Assembly: GCA_027596195.1 (NCBI GenBank)
Contig: JADGJG010000172.1
Span: 1-34,345, forward strand
Direction: 5' to 3'
From: Podochytrium sp. JEL0797
Taxonomy: Eukaryota > Chytridiomycota > Chytridiomycetes > Chytridiales > Chytriomycetaceae
DNA length: 34,345 bases
Below, in pieces: positions 10,925 to 21,071 of the stretch (positions are counted from its first letter, which is position 1; each line of letters begins with the position of its first letter). Position numbers and translations under genes: made by a program. The notes beneath the pieces are model-generated. The model was not told the DNA's origin, did no database searches, and saw nothing but the letters and a program-made list of their open reading frames with translations.

Positions 10925-13900
10925 TTAATCACTCTTGTCTGGTTTTGCTACTTGATTTTTCATTACAGAATCCAGTAAAGCCGCTTGTTCCTCTTGAGTT
11001 AGTGGCACCTCTGGCACGTCGTGCTTCTTCAGGGTGGACACAGGCTTTTTGAGGTTGAACACACCAACGGATCCGGAGTCGTCCCCAACAAGAATGCACG
11101 AAGACTTTGATCCAAAAATCAGACTTGTGAGCTGGCGATCCAGGACCGTATGAATGACGATTGGGTCGAGTCTAATACAAAAATCGGAAGACGCGTTCAA
11201 ACACGCGAATCGTAGAAACAGAAAGAGTTTTCTTCCTTACACAGAGTACTTGAGATCCCAGACTTCCAAGCGACCATCGTTGGAAACACAACTGAACATT
11301 GTCGAGTTTGTTGGGGACCATGCGAGATCCGTGATTCCATCCTGTTTTGTGAAAGGCATGAGCCGAGAAACACCACACCCAATCAGGATTATTAAACTTA
11401 TACCTTTCCACTCTGAAATTTAAACGCGCATGATTCTTCATCCACGTCCCATAGTCGGACAGTCCAGTCTGCCGAACACGACAAGAACGCGCTCGGCAAG
11501 AAGGGCGACCATTTGACTTTATATACAGGTCCCGTGTGACCAAACTGGGTTTGAAGGTACTGCTCGTTGTATGAGACGGAGCAGCGATGGATGTGGCCGT
11601 CTTCCGTTCCAAGGACATAACTGAGCGATACGTTCAGCAATCAAAAAACAGCCAGCCCCAAACTCACATGTTGCGATCGTTGGGATTGAAATCAAAACAG
11701 AGACCTCCAGCTTGTCGAGAAATCATGGCCACTGGCTTTGCGTGTGAGCCATGGGATGCGCCATCGCCGCGACTCGAGCTGGCGCCTCCGGTTTCGGGAG
11801 CTTGCTTTGTCACTCTTTTCAACACCATCAGATCTGAAAAGGATGGTTATAAGGGAGGGAGATATCGGTATATAACTTACCGGAATGCTCAAACCCTTTC
11901 TTGATTTGCCATTGACAAACGCGTCCGTCTGTTGATATCGAAACCAGCGACTCGGCTTTGGATTGATCGTCGCTCATGCCACGTTCACGTTCGATCCATT
12001 TGAGCTCCCAAACGGGGTCACGATGTTTTCCGGGGATGTGGCTGGGCAAGTTTGGTTAAAATCGAGGGGGAGCGAGCGAGAAAATCGGTTCCAAAATACC
12101 TGTTGTCGAGGACGGGTGCATCCGCCTTCTCGCGAACATCATAGATGGCGATTTTTCCGTCTGAGAAACCGGCGGCCAAGAGGTTTGGAGTGTATCTCGA
12201 AAAATCGACCGACGTGATGGCTTGCGTGGATTTGTAGATTCGCTCAGGCCACTGAAACAGGAGTGAACGCGGTAAGTAGTTGAAACGCAAATGCAATTTC
12301 TATTCAATGCGTTACTTCGGGATTCTTGAGGGACCACACGAGCAACATTCCCATATGCGGCGACGAACCATTCTTGTTTTCCCCATAAGCCACAGCCAGA
12401 ATGTCCTTTCAAAAGTTGTTGAGGGTGAGTGGGATTCATGCGCGGCCTAATAACAACAGGTACCTCGTTCTCCTTATTGAATGACATGTACATTACTGAT
12501 CTGCCACGGGTCAAATCGCATCGATATGACCAGAGCGCATTCAAAGTCGGAATATTTGCGCCGTATGCTTCCTCTTCCTCTTCTTCCTCTTCTTCTACCT
12601 CTATTTCTACCAAGATATTAAAGTCGATGATGAAAAATGGAGATAAACGTAGCAATACCTAGTTCTTCAATTTGTCCATTGTCCTCGTTTTCGGCCCCTT
12701 CCCTGGTTCTCGGTCGGCTACTTTCTGGGGTTGGAGGAAGCACTTCTTGTGGTTTTTGAATGTTGCGGTATAAAATCAGCTTAGATTCGTAGTTGTTTCC
12801 AACGACAGCGCGCTCCATAATCAAAAGGGAATGCTTCAAACTCTCTTGGCTCAGCTGGTTCATATTTAGCACCGATAATGCACATATTTTTGACATCTCT
12901 CACCATTGCCAACATGGCTGCTTCTCGTTCTGTGTTGTCCATGGGCAAATCCCCTGTCCCACCACCGACATCTCGAGTCATTCCAACTGAAGCTGCGACA
13001 CTGTAACGGTCAGATTCTGAGCCATCCATGGACATGGACTGCTGAATCATGCTTGACTCATAGTTGGAACGGATTGCTGCGACTGATCCTGAGTTTGCAA
13101 TTGTTTGCGAGAGTTCTTGCATGGCGGTGGCACTGTTCGAGTTCTGGCCAGTTGCCGAATCATCCATTCCGATGCGGATTCTTCAAATGGAAGTAGTTAG
13201 TTATATGCGATATGAAAAAATAACGCGAAATTCTCAACTGATCAAGCCCAGAGTTTGAATTGAACGCGTCGTAAATATCCCACTGGGTCGCTTGACATTC
13301 GGCCGAGGTGAAAGAGGGTCCACTCGCTTGCACGTCTTTGTTTTTTTTGGAAGAGTTGACGGTTTGGTTTCCTTTATCGGTGAAATTTTCGTTGTTTGCA
13401 CGGTTCGCACACAGCTGGAAAAATCACGGCGCATGAATCAGTCGAGGGTGGACATAGAAGACGGATAAAAAAACAGATATTAACCTCCGTATATTTCGCG
13501 TTCGTCGCCTTGGTCGTTGCGATTTCGTCCAAAAATTCGGGGCAAACCGCGAGCGACGGAATATGCAGCAACGTGATGGTTTCGGTTTCAACCAAACGTA
13601 TATGAATGACTTTATGACCATCTTCATTCTTTGCCAAGCGTTTCGCCATCGCCTCGTTCGAACCATGATCTGGAGCGTCGTGATCTGTCGCGCCATTCAA
13701 CGATTCCGCCGAGCTGTTGACGGATGCTGAATCGTTTTCGGAGACATCGGATGCGCGACTGCTCGAAGAAACACTGCGCCGGCCACCGCCACCGAAATTG
13801 GAACTATTCCAGGAGGCCATATTCATGGACTCAAGTTCGTTGAGAACGTCAGAAACGCTTTCCTACAAAAAGCATTCAATAAAAAAATCACGCGTTATTA

Positions 13901-14416
13901 TGTTTGGAACCTTCACTTGTGACGCGAAAATGTCCTGAATGGGGTGTTTGTACGTGCTCTGCTTCGTGGCAATTAAACTGACTGGAGTCACGTCGTTTCC
14001 GTCTTCATCAAGAACTGTAATGCTTTGAACAGGCTGGTGCCGTTCAACCACAACTCCAGCCATACTCTTGGCGCCTACTGCGGCCGTGGAATGCGATGGC
14101 ATCATAGATCTATTTTATGAGTTTATTGGCGAGTCGGGCGTTTTAAAATATCGCTTTTGACGAACTTACCCCCTTGGAACGCGCTGAGAAGCAGCCATCA
14201 TTGACGCTGTTGTAGAGGACGTATGTGCTTGACTCTGAAGGGCGTTTTTGGACCGCAAAGCGGATCCCGCTTGAGCATTCATGGCGAGGCCAAGAAATCC
14301 ATTTCCCAACCTTGACGAGCACGGCGTATAAGGATCGATCTATCGAGATCAATAAATAAATACCTTCCAGCCGCCACCGTTCCGCGCTTGGGAAGTCCAG
14401 TTGAAGATGCTTCCAT
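10925..14416 (-). CDS. DNAI4: Axonemal dynein intermediate chain (WDR78/IC138 type)
   Basis: Fifteen exons on the minus strand: 14416-14364, 14310-14170, 14109-13917, 13862-13485, 13414-13239, 13180-12904, 12854-12659, 12606-12464, 12405-12316, 12251-12100, 12041-11881, 11833-11668, 11620-11404, 11341-11241, 11171-10925 (896 aa). Every junction is GT-AG and phase-consistent. Family blocks in order: VLDEDGNDVTPVSLI (about 97), ETETITLLHIPSLAV, CQATQWDIYDAFN, MERAVVGNNYESKLILYRN, a poly-Glu stretch, LWSYRCDLTRGRSV, then WD repeats (about 500-860) including LLAAGFSDGKIAIYDVR, FLSCSADWTVRLWDVD and FSCVSNDGRLEVWDLK. This matches the WDR78/DNAI4 (Chlamydomonas IC138) intermediate chain of the inner-arm I1/f dynein, which regulates flagellar beating. 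Its presence indicates motile zoospores. Confidence 0.93.
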
Positions 14417-14507
14417 TGATGCTGTCAAAAATTTGTCAAACAAAAAATCGAAACAACCAGGTATGTATTGGAAAGAAAAATAACAACTGTCGAATAGAGC
14501 AACAAGA

Positions 14508-15087
14508 TCAAGATTGCCAAACTAATTTTCCGGCACTAAAGATGGTCAAATAGCCGTCATTCTGGATGCATAATTCGGTTGACGAAGCGGTCCCTTGCAC
14601 TTGAGAGTTCCACAAAACTTTACCAGTGCTGTCGAGCGTTGTTGAAATAAAAACTTGTCCATTGTAGACGCGGAAATATGAAGTTCCGCTGCTTGAACCA
14701 GAAGCCCACACCGGCGAAATACATCCATTTCCTGCAAGGGAAAGATTAATATAGAGAAACCAATACGCGTTTCTTTATACCATAGTTGCAATTGTAATGG
14801 TACCACGTCGAGTAAACAACAGCGTTCCCGTCGGGCTATTTGTTTTTATAGACATAATCGTTGTTAGCGTTCCCTCAAAAGCACAATCCATCCAAGCTTA
14901 CCTGGAATACGAGAGTGTTTGTTCCGGCTGGATTGGTCATGCTCACACATTGAGCGAGATATTGCGATGGCAGGAGGCACGTTTTGAAGCCATCATTCGT
15001 GATTGAATAAGCGGAAACGCTGGGATATGCGTTGAGAGCCTGAACTGCGTACCAACTGCCAAGAGGAGTGCAAGAAGACGCGACCAT
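14508..15087 (-). CDS. Bulb-type (mannose-binding-like) lectin protein
   Basis: Three exons: 15087-14902, 14835-14781, 14731-14508 (154 aa), with 66 and 49 bp GT-AG introns. The spliced protein is one B-lectin-type fold with visible repeats of the motif: NTLVFQPDGNAVVYST in the middle and ELCIQNDGYLTIFS near the C-terminus (ending KLVWQS), plus a degenerate strand pair FRVYNGQVFIS. The sugar-binding consensus QxDxNxVxY is only partly kept (QPDGNAVVY), so mannose binding is uncertain. There is no signal peptide, so it is probably cytosolic or secreted unconventionally. The gene is divergently arranged with the ketoacyl synthase, with 179 bp between start codons. Confidence 0.8.
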
Positions 15088-15266
15088 TTTTGTTGAGCTT
15101 TTTTTTATACATAGTTCGCGTTTTTTCCCCTTTGTGTTTTTTGGGCCATTGTTCGTGTTGGTCCATTATTCCTGTTTCCCCATTGTCACTTGCAACACGC
15201 CAATCACGGTGCTTTCCGTTAAAACCGAAAAAAGGGACAGAGAGACGAGAAGGAGAAGGAAAAAAA
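15088..15266. promoter_or_regulatory. Divergent promoter between lectin and ketoacyl synthase
   Basis: The 179 bp between the two start codons must hold both promoters, unless upstream non-coding exons exist. A TTTTTTTATACAT stretch near 15101-15113 is TATA-like for the lectin side. The synthase start is preceded by a purine-rich run ending in seven A. Confidence 0.4.
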
Positions 15267-16900
15267 ATGCGCAGAGTTGTTGTCACCGGCCTTGGCGCCA
15301 TCACTCCCCTCGGAAACACGCTCCCCGCCACCTGGACGGCCCTGATTGCGGGAAAATGCGGGATCGAGGCCCTGACGGACCCGGATTTTGCCGCGCTGCC
15401 TTCGCGGATTGCCGGCCGTGTCAAGTCCTTTGACTACAAGCTGGCTGTGCCCAAAAACGTGCGCGATCTGCCTCTCCGGTGCGAGTGCTGATCGAACCAA
15501 CTAGGACTGGTCCAAAACATCGCCCTTCATGCACTACGCCTATGCCGCCGCTCACGAGGCCCTGACTGATGCTGCCTGGTTCCCGGAGGCCGATAAGCCG
15601 CGGTACCGAACAGTGAGTCGAACGCAGTCTGTCTACGATCACGGAATTGCTCACCATGTGCTCTGAAGGGTGTTTGCATCGGTGCCGGGATCGGCGGGAT
15701 CGACGAGATTGCAACCACTGCGCTGAGTTTCTCTGAAAAGGGATTCCGGAAGGTCAGCCCGCACTTTGTACCAAAGACTCTGGTGAACATGGCGGCGGGA
15801 AACATTTCGATCAGATATGGCTTCATGGTGACGTTTTTTTTCCAAGCCGCGTTTGTGCTCACTCGTTTTTCAGGGACCGAATCATTCCGTTAGCACAGCA
15901 TGTGCTACTGGCGCGCATTCGATTGGAGATGCGATGCGGTTTATCCAGTATGGTGACGCTGATGTGATGCTGGCAGGTGGCACAGAAGCTTGTGTTTCTC
16001 CGCTGTCCGTGGCTGGATTCTGTCGGTAATAGAAATCGCGTTCTGTTTGGCCCGTACTCAACGCGAAGTAGGGCAAAGTCTCTGGCGACAAAATATAACG
16101 ACAATCCGGAGCAATCATGCCGTCCGTTTGACGCTGAGCGAGACGGTTTCGTGATTGGGGAGGGCGCTGGTGTTGTTGTATTGGAGGTGAGGAAACACGA
16201 GCAAAACTACCTTTTCCACCAATTGCGCGCGTATAATGTCGTGTACCATCACGAGATATGCGTGATTCTGTCATAATGCGTTGAGAAACGCTGAAAGCTC
16301 GAAACTTCACTCCAGGAATACAACCACGCCATCGCTCGTGGTGCCAAGATTTATGCCGAAATCCGCGGATACGGTCTCACGGGAGACGCCAACCACATCA
16401 CATCGCCTCCCGATGACGGAAACGGAGCCGCCCGTGCCATGCAACGGGCGCTCGAGATTGCTGAAATGTCTCCCAAAGACGTTGATTACATCAACGCGCA
16501 TGCAACGAGCACACCGCAGGGTGACTTGGCCGAAACGCGGGCTATTAAGAGTGTGTTTTCAGAAAATCCAGAGATTGCGGTTTCGTCCACCAAAGGCGCA
16601 ACGGGGCATTTATTGGGAGCGGCTGGCTCTGTCGAGGCGATATTTGCGATTCTTGCTGTGCACTCTGTGAGTCAGTTTCTCAATTCTGCTCCCCTCATTG
16701 ACGTTGGGTTACTGATTCTGTATTATCAGAATGTTCTTCCTGCAACGCTCAACCTCACGACTCTGGAGCCAGCTTCCGAATTTTCGCTCAATTATGTCCG
16801 GGGTCAGGCTCAGCATGGAAAGACTGTGCGAGCAGCCATGTCCAACAGTTTTGGGTTTGGAGGGACGAATGCGTCGTTGTTGTTTTCCAAAATCCAATAA
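15267..16900 (+). CDS. OXSM: 3-oxoacyl-[ACP] synthase, mitochondrial FabF type
   Basis: Seven exons: 15267-15458, 15505-15612, 15669-15827, 15874-16025, 16072-16186, 16316-16666, 16730-16900 (415 aa). It catalyses the condensation step of type II (mitochondrial) fatty-acid synthesis, which feeds lipoate production. The catalytic triad is in place: Cys163 (STACATGAH), His304 (NAHATSTP) and His340 ([11 protein letters not shown]), almost exactly the E. coli FabF numbering. The C-terminal [11 protein letters not shown] motif is also present. The first donor (GTGCGC at 15459) is weak. It is chosen because the more usual-looking donor at 15479 breaks the frame. The start [16 protein letters not shown] leaves no obvious mitochondrial presequence. 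The in-frame stretch upstream has no ATG, so a presequence exon may be missing or targeting may be internal. AATAAA overlaps the stop codon. Confidence 0.92.
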
Positions 16901-16990
16901 AGCTTTTATTGGAAGAAGAGAAAAAGTGATCACGACAGAATGATTTTGGTTTCTTGGGCATTAAACATTTTGAAAACGATCAACGCTTTT

Positions 16991-18199
16991 TCACAAAGAA
17001 TTGTTTCTAATTTTTGAACGAAGACCAAACGCATCGCAGACATCCGGCCGAAACCTCAACACCATTAACGGCGTCAACACCACATCGAGACTCAGAAACA
17101 TTTCTGCCACATTCGCCCACAACTCGTAAGCATCCGCAGACATGTGAGGATCAATCAACGGAGCGAGGTTCAGCAGCAACGCGGGCGTGTAGCAAAACAC
17201 CAACGTGGCCGCCATGAGCATGCAATTGATGAGAATCTTGCGTTCGAGTTGAAGACGCATGAAATTGGCTTCATCTCTCCCGCGCTTGTTGGATTTCTGG
17301 GACCGTGACAGACTGTGTTTGAGGTTTGTTTCTTGTTCCACGAGACCCGCGATGACGCCGTTGTATTTTTTGAGGATATTTGATGATTTTAGATACGTGT
17401 TGATGTAGAGGGTGACTGTGGCGACGATGGTAACAATGATAAACGCGTAAATCCCCCTGAGGGTGATTTTGAGTGCCTTTGGAGCTGTGGGCAAATTGAC
17501 CGGACTTGTCGCGAACACCCAGATAATGAGCCAAGACAAGAGGCCGGTTATAATGATGATTGCAGTAAAGTATTTGTCGGTTGTTTCGTCTGGGCGTTCG
17601 CAAATGATAAAGTGGCGCTCGAGGGATAGCATCAAATTTGTTGCTTTTATTTCGCGGTCAGCTTCGCGTACAAAAACGGAAGGGGAGAAGAGAAACTTAC
17701 CAAAGATCAAAACGACAAATATGCAAGACAAGGTGCCTTGTGTGATGAAAACCCAATCACTGACATCCCAACTATTAACAATCCACTCCACCACGCAAGT
17801 GATTGACCACGAAAAGAACAGGAAGATGAGAAGCGTCATGATGTGGTCGAGTCGAGTAATGAGGAGTGTGGAGCGCTTGCGGACCATGGTGAATAAAATG
17901 AACGCGTTGATCAGGATTCCGAGACAAAAGGGGCCGAGGACCCAGACAAACACGGGAATGTAAACCGGGAATATGGAGATTGGCCCAATAGACAAGGGAG
18001 AGAGCGTGGTGGCGTTGGCCATGTTTTGGGACTCGTCCATCGTTGCGTTCGCAAGAGCTGCAGTTGGCGTTACGAGACCGGCACTCTTCATGATACCACT
18101 TGTTGTTGCGTTTAGTGTCGAGCGAATGATTGTTGAATTCATTTTTTGGATGTTCATTTGCAAATGAGAAGAAGGCATGGGAAGCAATTGGGTTTTCAT
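16991..18199 (-). CDS. Seven-transmembrane GPCR-like receptor 2
   Basis: Two exons, 18199-17701 and 17643-16991, give 383 aa. The 57 bp intron (GTAAGT...AAAAG) is a multiple of three and has no stop, so the unspliced frame is also open (402 aa). Splicing restores IFATNLMLSLERHF, which aligns with IFALNLMLAMERW of receptor 3, so the spliced form is preferred. The N-terminal about 70 residues carry several N-glycosylation sequons (NST, NAT x3). Seven hydrophobic helices follow, with ERH at the end of TM3 in place of (E/D)RY, a basic third cytoplasmic loop (KSSNILKK ... RSQKSNKRGRDE), and a Pro in TM7 (VVLTPLMVLRF). It is likely a plasma-membrane receptor, ligand unknown. Its 3' end converges on the ketoacyl synthase gene, 90 bp apart. 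Confidence 0.8.
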   Translation of the reverse strand: MKTQLLPMPSSHLQMNIQKMNSTIIRSTLNATTSGIMKSAGLVTPTAALANATMDESQNMANATTLSPLSIGPISIFPVYIPVFVWVLGPFCLGILINAFILFTMVRKRSTLLITRLDHIMTLLIFLFFSWSITCVVEWIVNSWDVSDWVFITQGTLSCIFVVLIFGKFLFSPSVFVREADREIKATNLMLSLERHFIICERPDETTDKYFTAIIIITGLLSWLIIWVFATSPVNLPTAPKALKITLRGIYAFIIVTIVATVTLYINTYLKSSNILKKYNGVIAGLVEQETNLKHSLSRSQKSNKRGRDEANFMRLQLERKILINCMLMAATLVFCYTPALLLNLAPLIDPHMSADAYELWANVAEMFLSLDVVLTPLMVLRFRPDVCDAFGLRSKIRNNSL

Positions 18200-18364
18200 C
18201 GTTGGGCAGTCGCGTGCGCCAAGAATGAAGGAGGAATGAAATTTTTGGATTTTGCAAACACACGCGCCTCCTGCGCGCCTCCCTCCTTTTCTTGCAGGAT
18301 TCCTTCGAAGGTAAGGGAAGGTAACGGGGGCAGGGGGGAATGATCGAAAAACAAATATATTTTT

Positions 18365-19537
18365 TCACAGCAAATCTTTGAACAGATCCTTGAAGGATGC
18401 ACGAGCAGCTTGAACATCACTGAAGTCCCTCTCTCCATTCTTTTCCTTTTGACTGCTCGCCGAAGACGCGATCGCAAACTTTTTCCTCTTCAACCCAGGA
18501 GTCGAAAACCCTCTTGATTCCCCACTAGCTTCCGCTTCCAAAACATCATGCAATGCATCTTGCGTTTGTTTCCACCCCGGTTCATCTGCCAACTCTTGGT
18601 CCGAAGGTTGGATAAAAATCCAAGGGCAATACCATCGGTGCTCCTCCAACGGATCGAATCGAAGAGTCTTTGTTGGAGTGGACGAGTTTCCGACCGTCTC
18701 GGAGTTCACACGGGAGTATTTGGAAATATTCACTTGTCGATTGCAGAGATGACATTTGAGACACGGCTTCGACGCGTCCGAGGTGAGAGGCTCCCAACCA
18801 AACAACGACAAATTCACGCAAGCAGAGGTATAGTGCGGATCAATCGCGGACTCGGGAGATGATTTGAAGGCGGCAAGAATCGAGGCAACGTCCTGTCGGG
18901 TTCGGCGAATTTGAGAATAGGACATGGGACAGGGTCGCGGGAGACCAAACCTGTGGATTCTCAATCAGCGGAATATGGTCCTTCATGGCAAGCAGGAGAG
19001 TGAATCTGTTCTGAGCCGCGAGAGCAAGCTGGTTAGACGAGCAGGACGGAAATGCGTACTTTGGCTCTGGTTTTTCGATGCATTTCGTCTAGCGAGATGG
19101 GTTAATGGACCAAGGGGATACACAGGGATAGCAGCATACGTTCAGATGGTTCCGGCGGAGACACTCTGTGGCAAACGGCCACTTGAGGCGCGCGCCGCAG
19201 TCGCCGCATTCGAGTTCGTCAACGCCCCTGTTTGCCCAGCCACGCACTGCGCATTCGACTGCGCCAACTTCATCGGGTTTGTTGAACCACTGTGCCTCGT
19301 AGGGGAGTGTTAATAGGGAGTACTAAGAGAGTGTCCCTAGGGGCGAGTAGGACTGTCCCTAAGGAAGGGAGACAAGGAGTGGAGACTAGGAACGCTTATC
19401 TTGAACGTGGCCAGGCGCTGCTGCAGCACCGCGTCGCTGTTGCGAATCACAACGGTTTCACACGCCTCGCTCGAGACTTCGGTGTCTGCCGAGAGGAGCG
19501 CATCGTCGAGGAGCGCGGCAACTTTGCGTTTCGACAT
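18365..19537 (-). CDS. ZC3HC1: ZC3HC1/NIPA-like C3HC zinc-finger protein
   Basis: Four exons: 19537-19400, 19295-19140, 19088-18951, 18892-18365 (319 aa). Domain order fits the NIPA family: RLATFK joined to AQWFNKP, a first C3HC/BIR-like finger (ECAVRGW ... CGDC, residues about 60-101), then a second with C188-x2-C191 (SLFGWEPL ... CLKCHLC) and H229-x3-C233 in FDPLEEHRWYCPW. Relatives (human ZC3HC1, yeast Pml39) sit at the nuclear basket of the nuclear pore. The C-terminus has a basic GLKRKKF patch and ends in a short helix. The first intron (19296-19399) is odd: the only frame-preserving, family-consistent junction uses ATAAGC as donor and TACGAG as acceptor, an AT-AG intron. The third exon between the fingers is poorly conserved, so that part is less certain. 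Confidence 0.8.
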
Positions 19538-19553
19538 CGTTTTTATTTCGCAA

Positions 19554-19782
19554 AAAATATTTCAAAAAATTCACAAAAACTCTATTTTAAATGGAAGACG
19601 AGAAAGAAATCCATCAGCGCAGACAATCCGCAATCTAACGCTCAGCCTCCTCATACGCCAACACATCGGCACGTCCCTTGATGGATTCCGTCTTCTGGAT
19701 CATTAGGAATCCAATGAGAGCCATGATGGTGCAGGGGATGAAACCAATGTTATCGGCTTCAGTCGAGGGCGCAATAATCGTG
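19554..19782 (-). pseudogene. C-terminal fragment of an Atg22-like transporter gene
   Basis: Minus-strand 19782-19635 encodes the last helix and tail of the neighbouring Atg22-like genes (APSTEADNIGFIPCTIMALI, then GFLMIQKTESIKGRADVLAY). The similarity continues past the stop into 3'-UTR sequence (compare 19554-19634 with 20997-21070). Relative to gene A, 21 bp before the stop (the ELAAARK codons) are missing, leaving EEAER-stop. Nothing upstream of 19782 resembles the rest of the gene. It is a truncated duplicate inserted between ZC3HC1 and the PIP-motif gene. Confidence 0.9.
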
Positions 19783-20008
19783 AAACTTGGTTGCTGTATC
19801 GCCGTTTGTCGGCGTGAGAGTCGGTCGACCATATGAAAGCGTTGTTCCAACGACGACATTTCTACACGAAGTTCAAGACGCCACAATTTGCGACATTGGA
19901 AACGATGTCAGGACTCGCTGTCCCTCAGCCTTCAATTCGTCGCAACTCCAAAGCGGTTCCATTTGAGATCCCGATGCAATCCATGCATTGATGATTGCAC
20001 GACGCTCT

Positions 20009-20915
20009 TCATGAGCCTTCAAATAGACAGATTTCGATGAGACGCATATCACGTTTTTGAGACGACTTGCTCAGCAGGTACTCGTGGGCCTCGGACTCCG
20101 ACATGGACGCCGATTCTGCGAGAGCACCTTGATGTTCTTGCGCGCCCTCTGAATTTGGAACGTGAAAAAGAACGTTGTTCAGTCAAAATTCCCAAAACGG
20201 TTTTCCTAGAAATTTGAACTTGCTCACCTTCGTCTTCATGCTCTAGATAAATTTGGCGGCATAATTCTCGAATGTTCTTGCATACGCCACCAAGATTCTT
20301 TTCGGTCCACTGACGTGTGACAGAGTCCGAGTAGTCCGGGTTTGAGTCAAGAAACCGACGAGCAGATTCGATGTCCCTGGAGCATTTTCTTTTGACCCAC
20401 GGAAAGACGCTTGGTGGGTGAATCACGGCCTGTTTTTTTTTGCGAACACGCGAGGGAATGCAAATCAGGTATCCGAAATTTGCCCGGCAAGTGTTTACCT
20501 TTGCTGCAAACGACACAGCGGAGTCGCGTCGGTTTGAGGTCGGATAGACGAAATCACAGGAGGTTTGGTAATCCGTGTCGTAATAATCACCCGGTTGGTT
20601 GATGGGATCAATGTGGAAAAGGGAAACAGCGGTTTGGAAATTCGTGTCGAAATAATCACTCAGTTGGTTGGTGGGATCAAGTTGGGAAAGGGAAACGGCG
20701 GTTGGTATTGGGATTCTGAGTATTAATGGTCGCTTGGGACAAGGGGGGTTGGTCAAAGTATGGACAGCAAGACTCACCTTCTCTTCTTCATCGTCATCCA
20801 GCTTCGTCTTCTTGACCACCTTCTTTATAGAGGAAGTAGGTATGCTCTTGGTTTCGATCTTCACTGGTTGAAAGAAGGCATCCAGCGAGGTCTGCGCAGA
20901 CCTCTTCTTGACCAC
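20009..20915 (-). CDS. Unknown protein with N-terminal PIP-box-like motif
   Basis: The frame beginning at 20915 reads KKRSAQTSLDAFFQPVK. QTSLDAFF fits the PCNA-interacting (PIP) consensus Q-x2-L-x2-F-F. A basic stretch (KKVVKKTK) and an acidic DDDEEE follow. No ATG precedes the motif in frame (the first codon is GTG, just after a stop), so the true start probably lies in an upstream exon. The centre has a duplicated 23-residue unit. The C-terminal half (FPWVKRKCSRDIESARRFL ... NIRELCRQIYLEHEDE) looks globular but matches no family I know. Likely introns: 20430-20498 (69 bp, stop-free) and 20149-20227. The end is uncertain: one frame stops at 20009, while another coding-like frame (AHEERRAIINAWIASGSQ) continues to 19873. 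A DNA replication or repair role is inference from the PIP motif. Confidence 0.5.
20566..20703 (-). repeat. Two in-frame tandem copies of a 69 bp unit
   Basis: Units 20566-20634 and 20635-20703 are about 85% alike and encode TAVSLxxxDPxNQxxDYxDT-type 23-residue repeats inside the PIP-motif protein. This recent internal duplication keeps the frame. Confidence 0.85.
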
Positions 20916-21071
20916 GACAATTTAGTCATTAATATAATGTGTATAAGCTTTTGAAGCAGCTTGACACGGTCCTTTTGACGTCTGATCTAGAGGTTCTTGA
21001 AAATAATTCACAAAAAACTCTATTTTAAATGGAATAAGAGAAAGAAACTATCAACGCGGACAATCCGCAAT

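Noticed and set aside
16991..18199. Receptor 2 as a single uninterrupted 402-residue protein
   Set aside because: The 19 extra residues break TM3. Removing the GTAAGT...AAAAG intron restores alignment with receptor 3.
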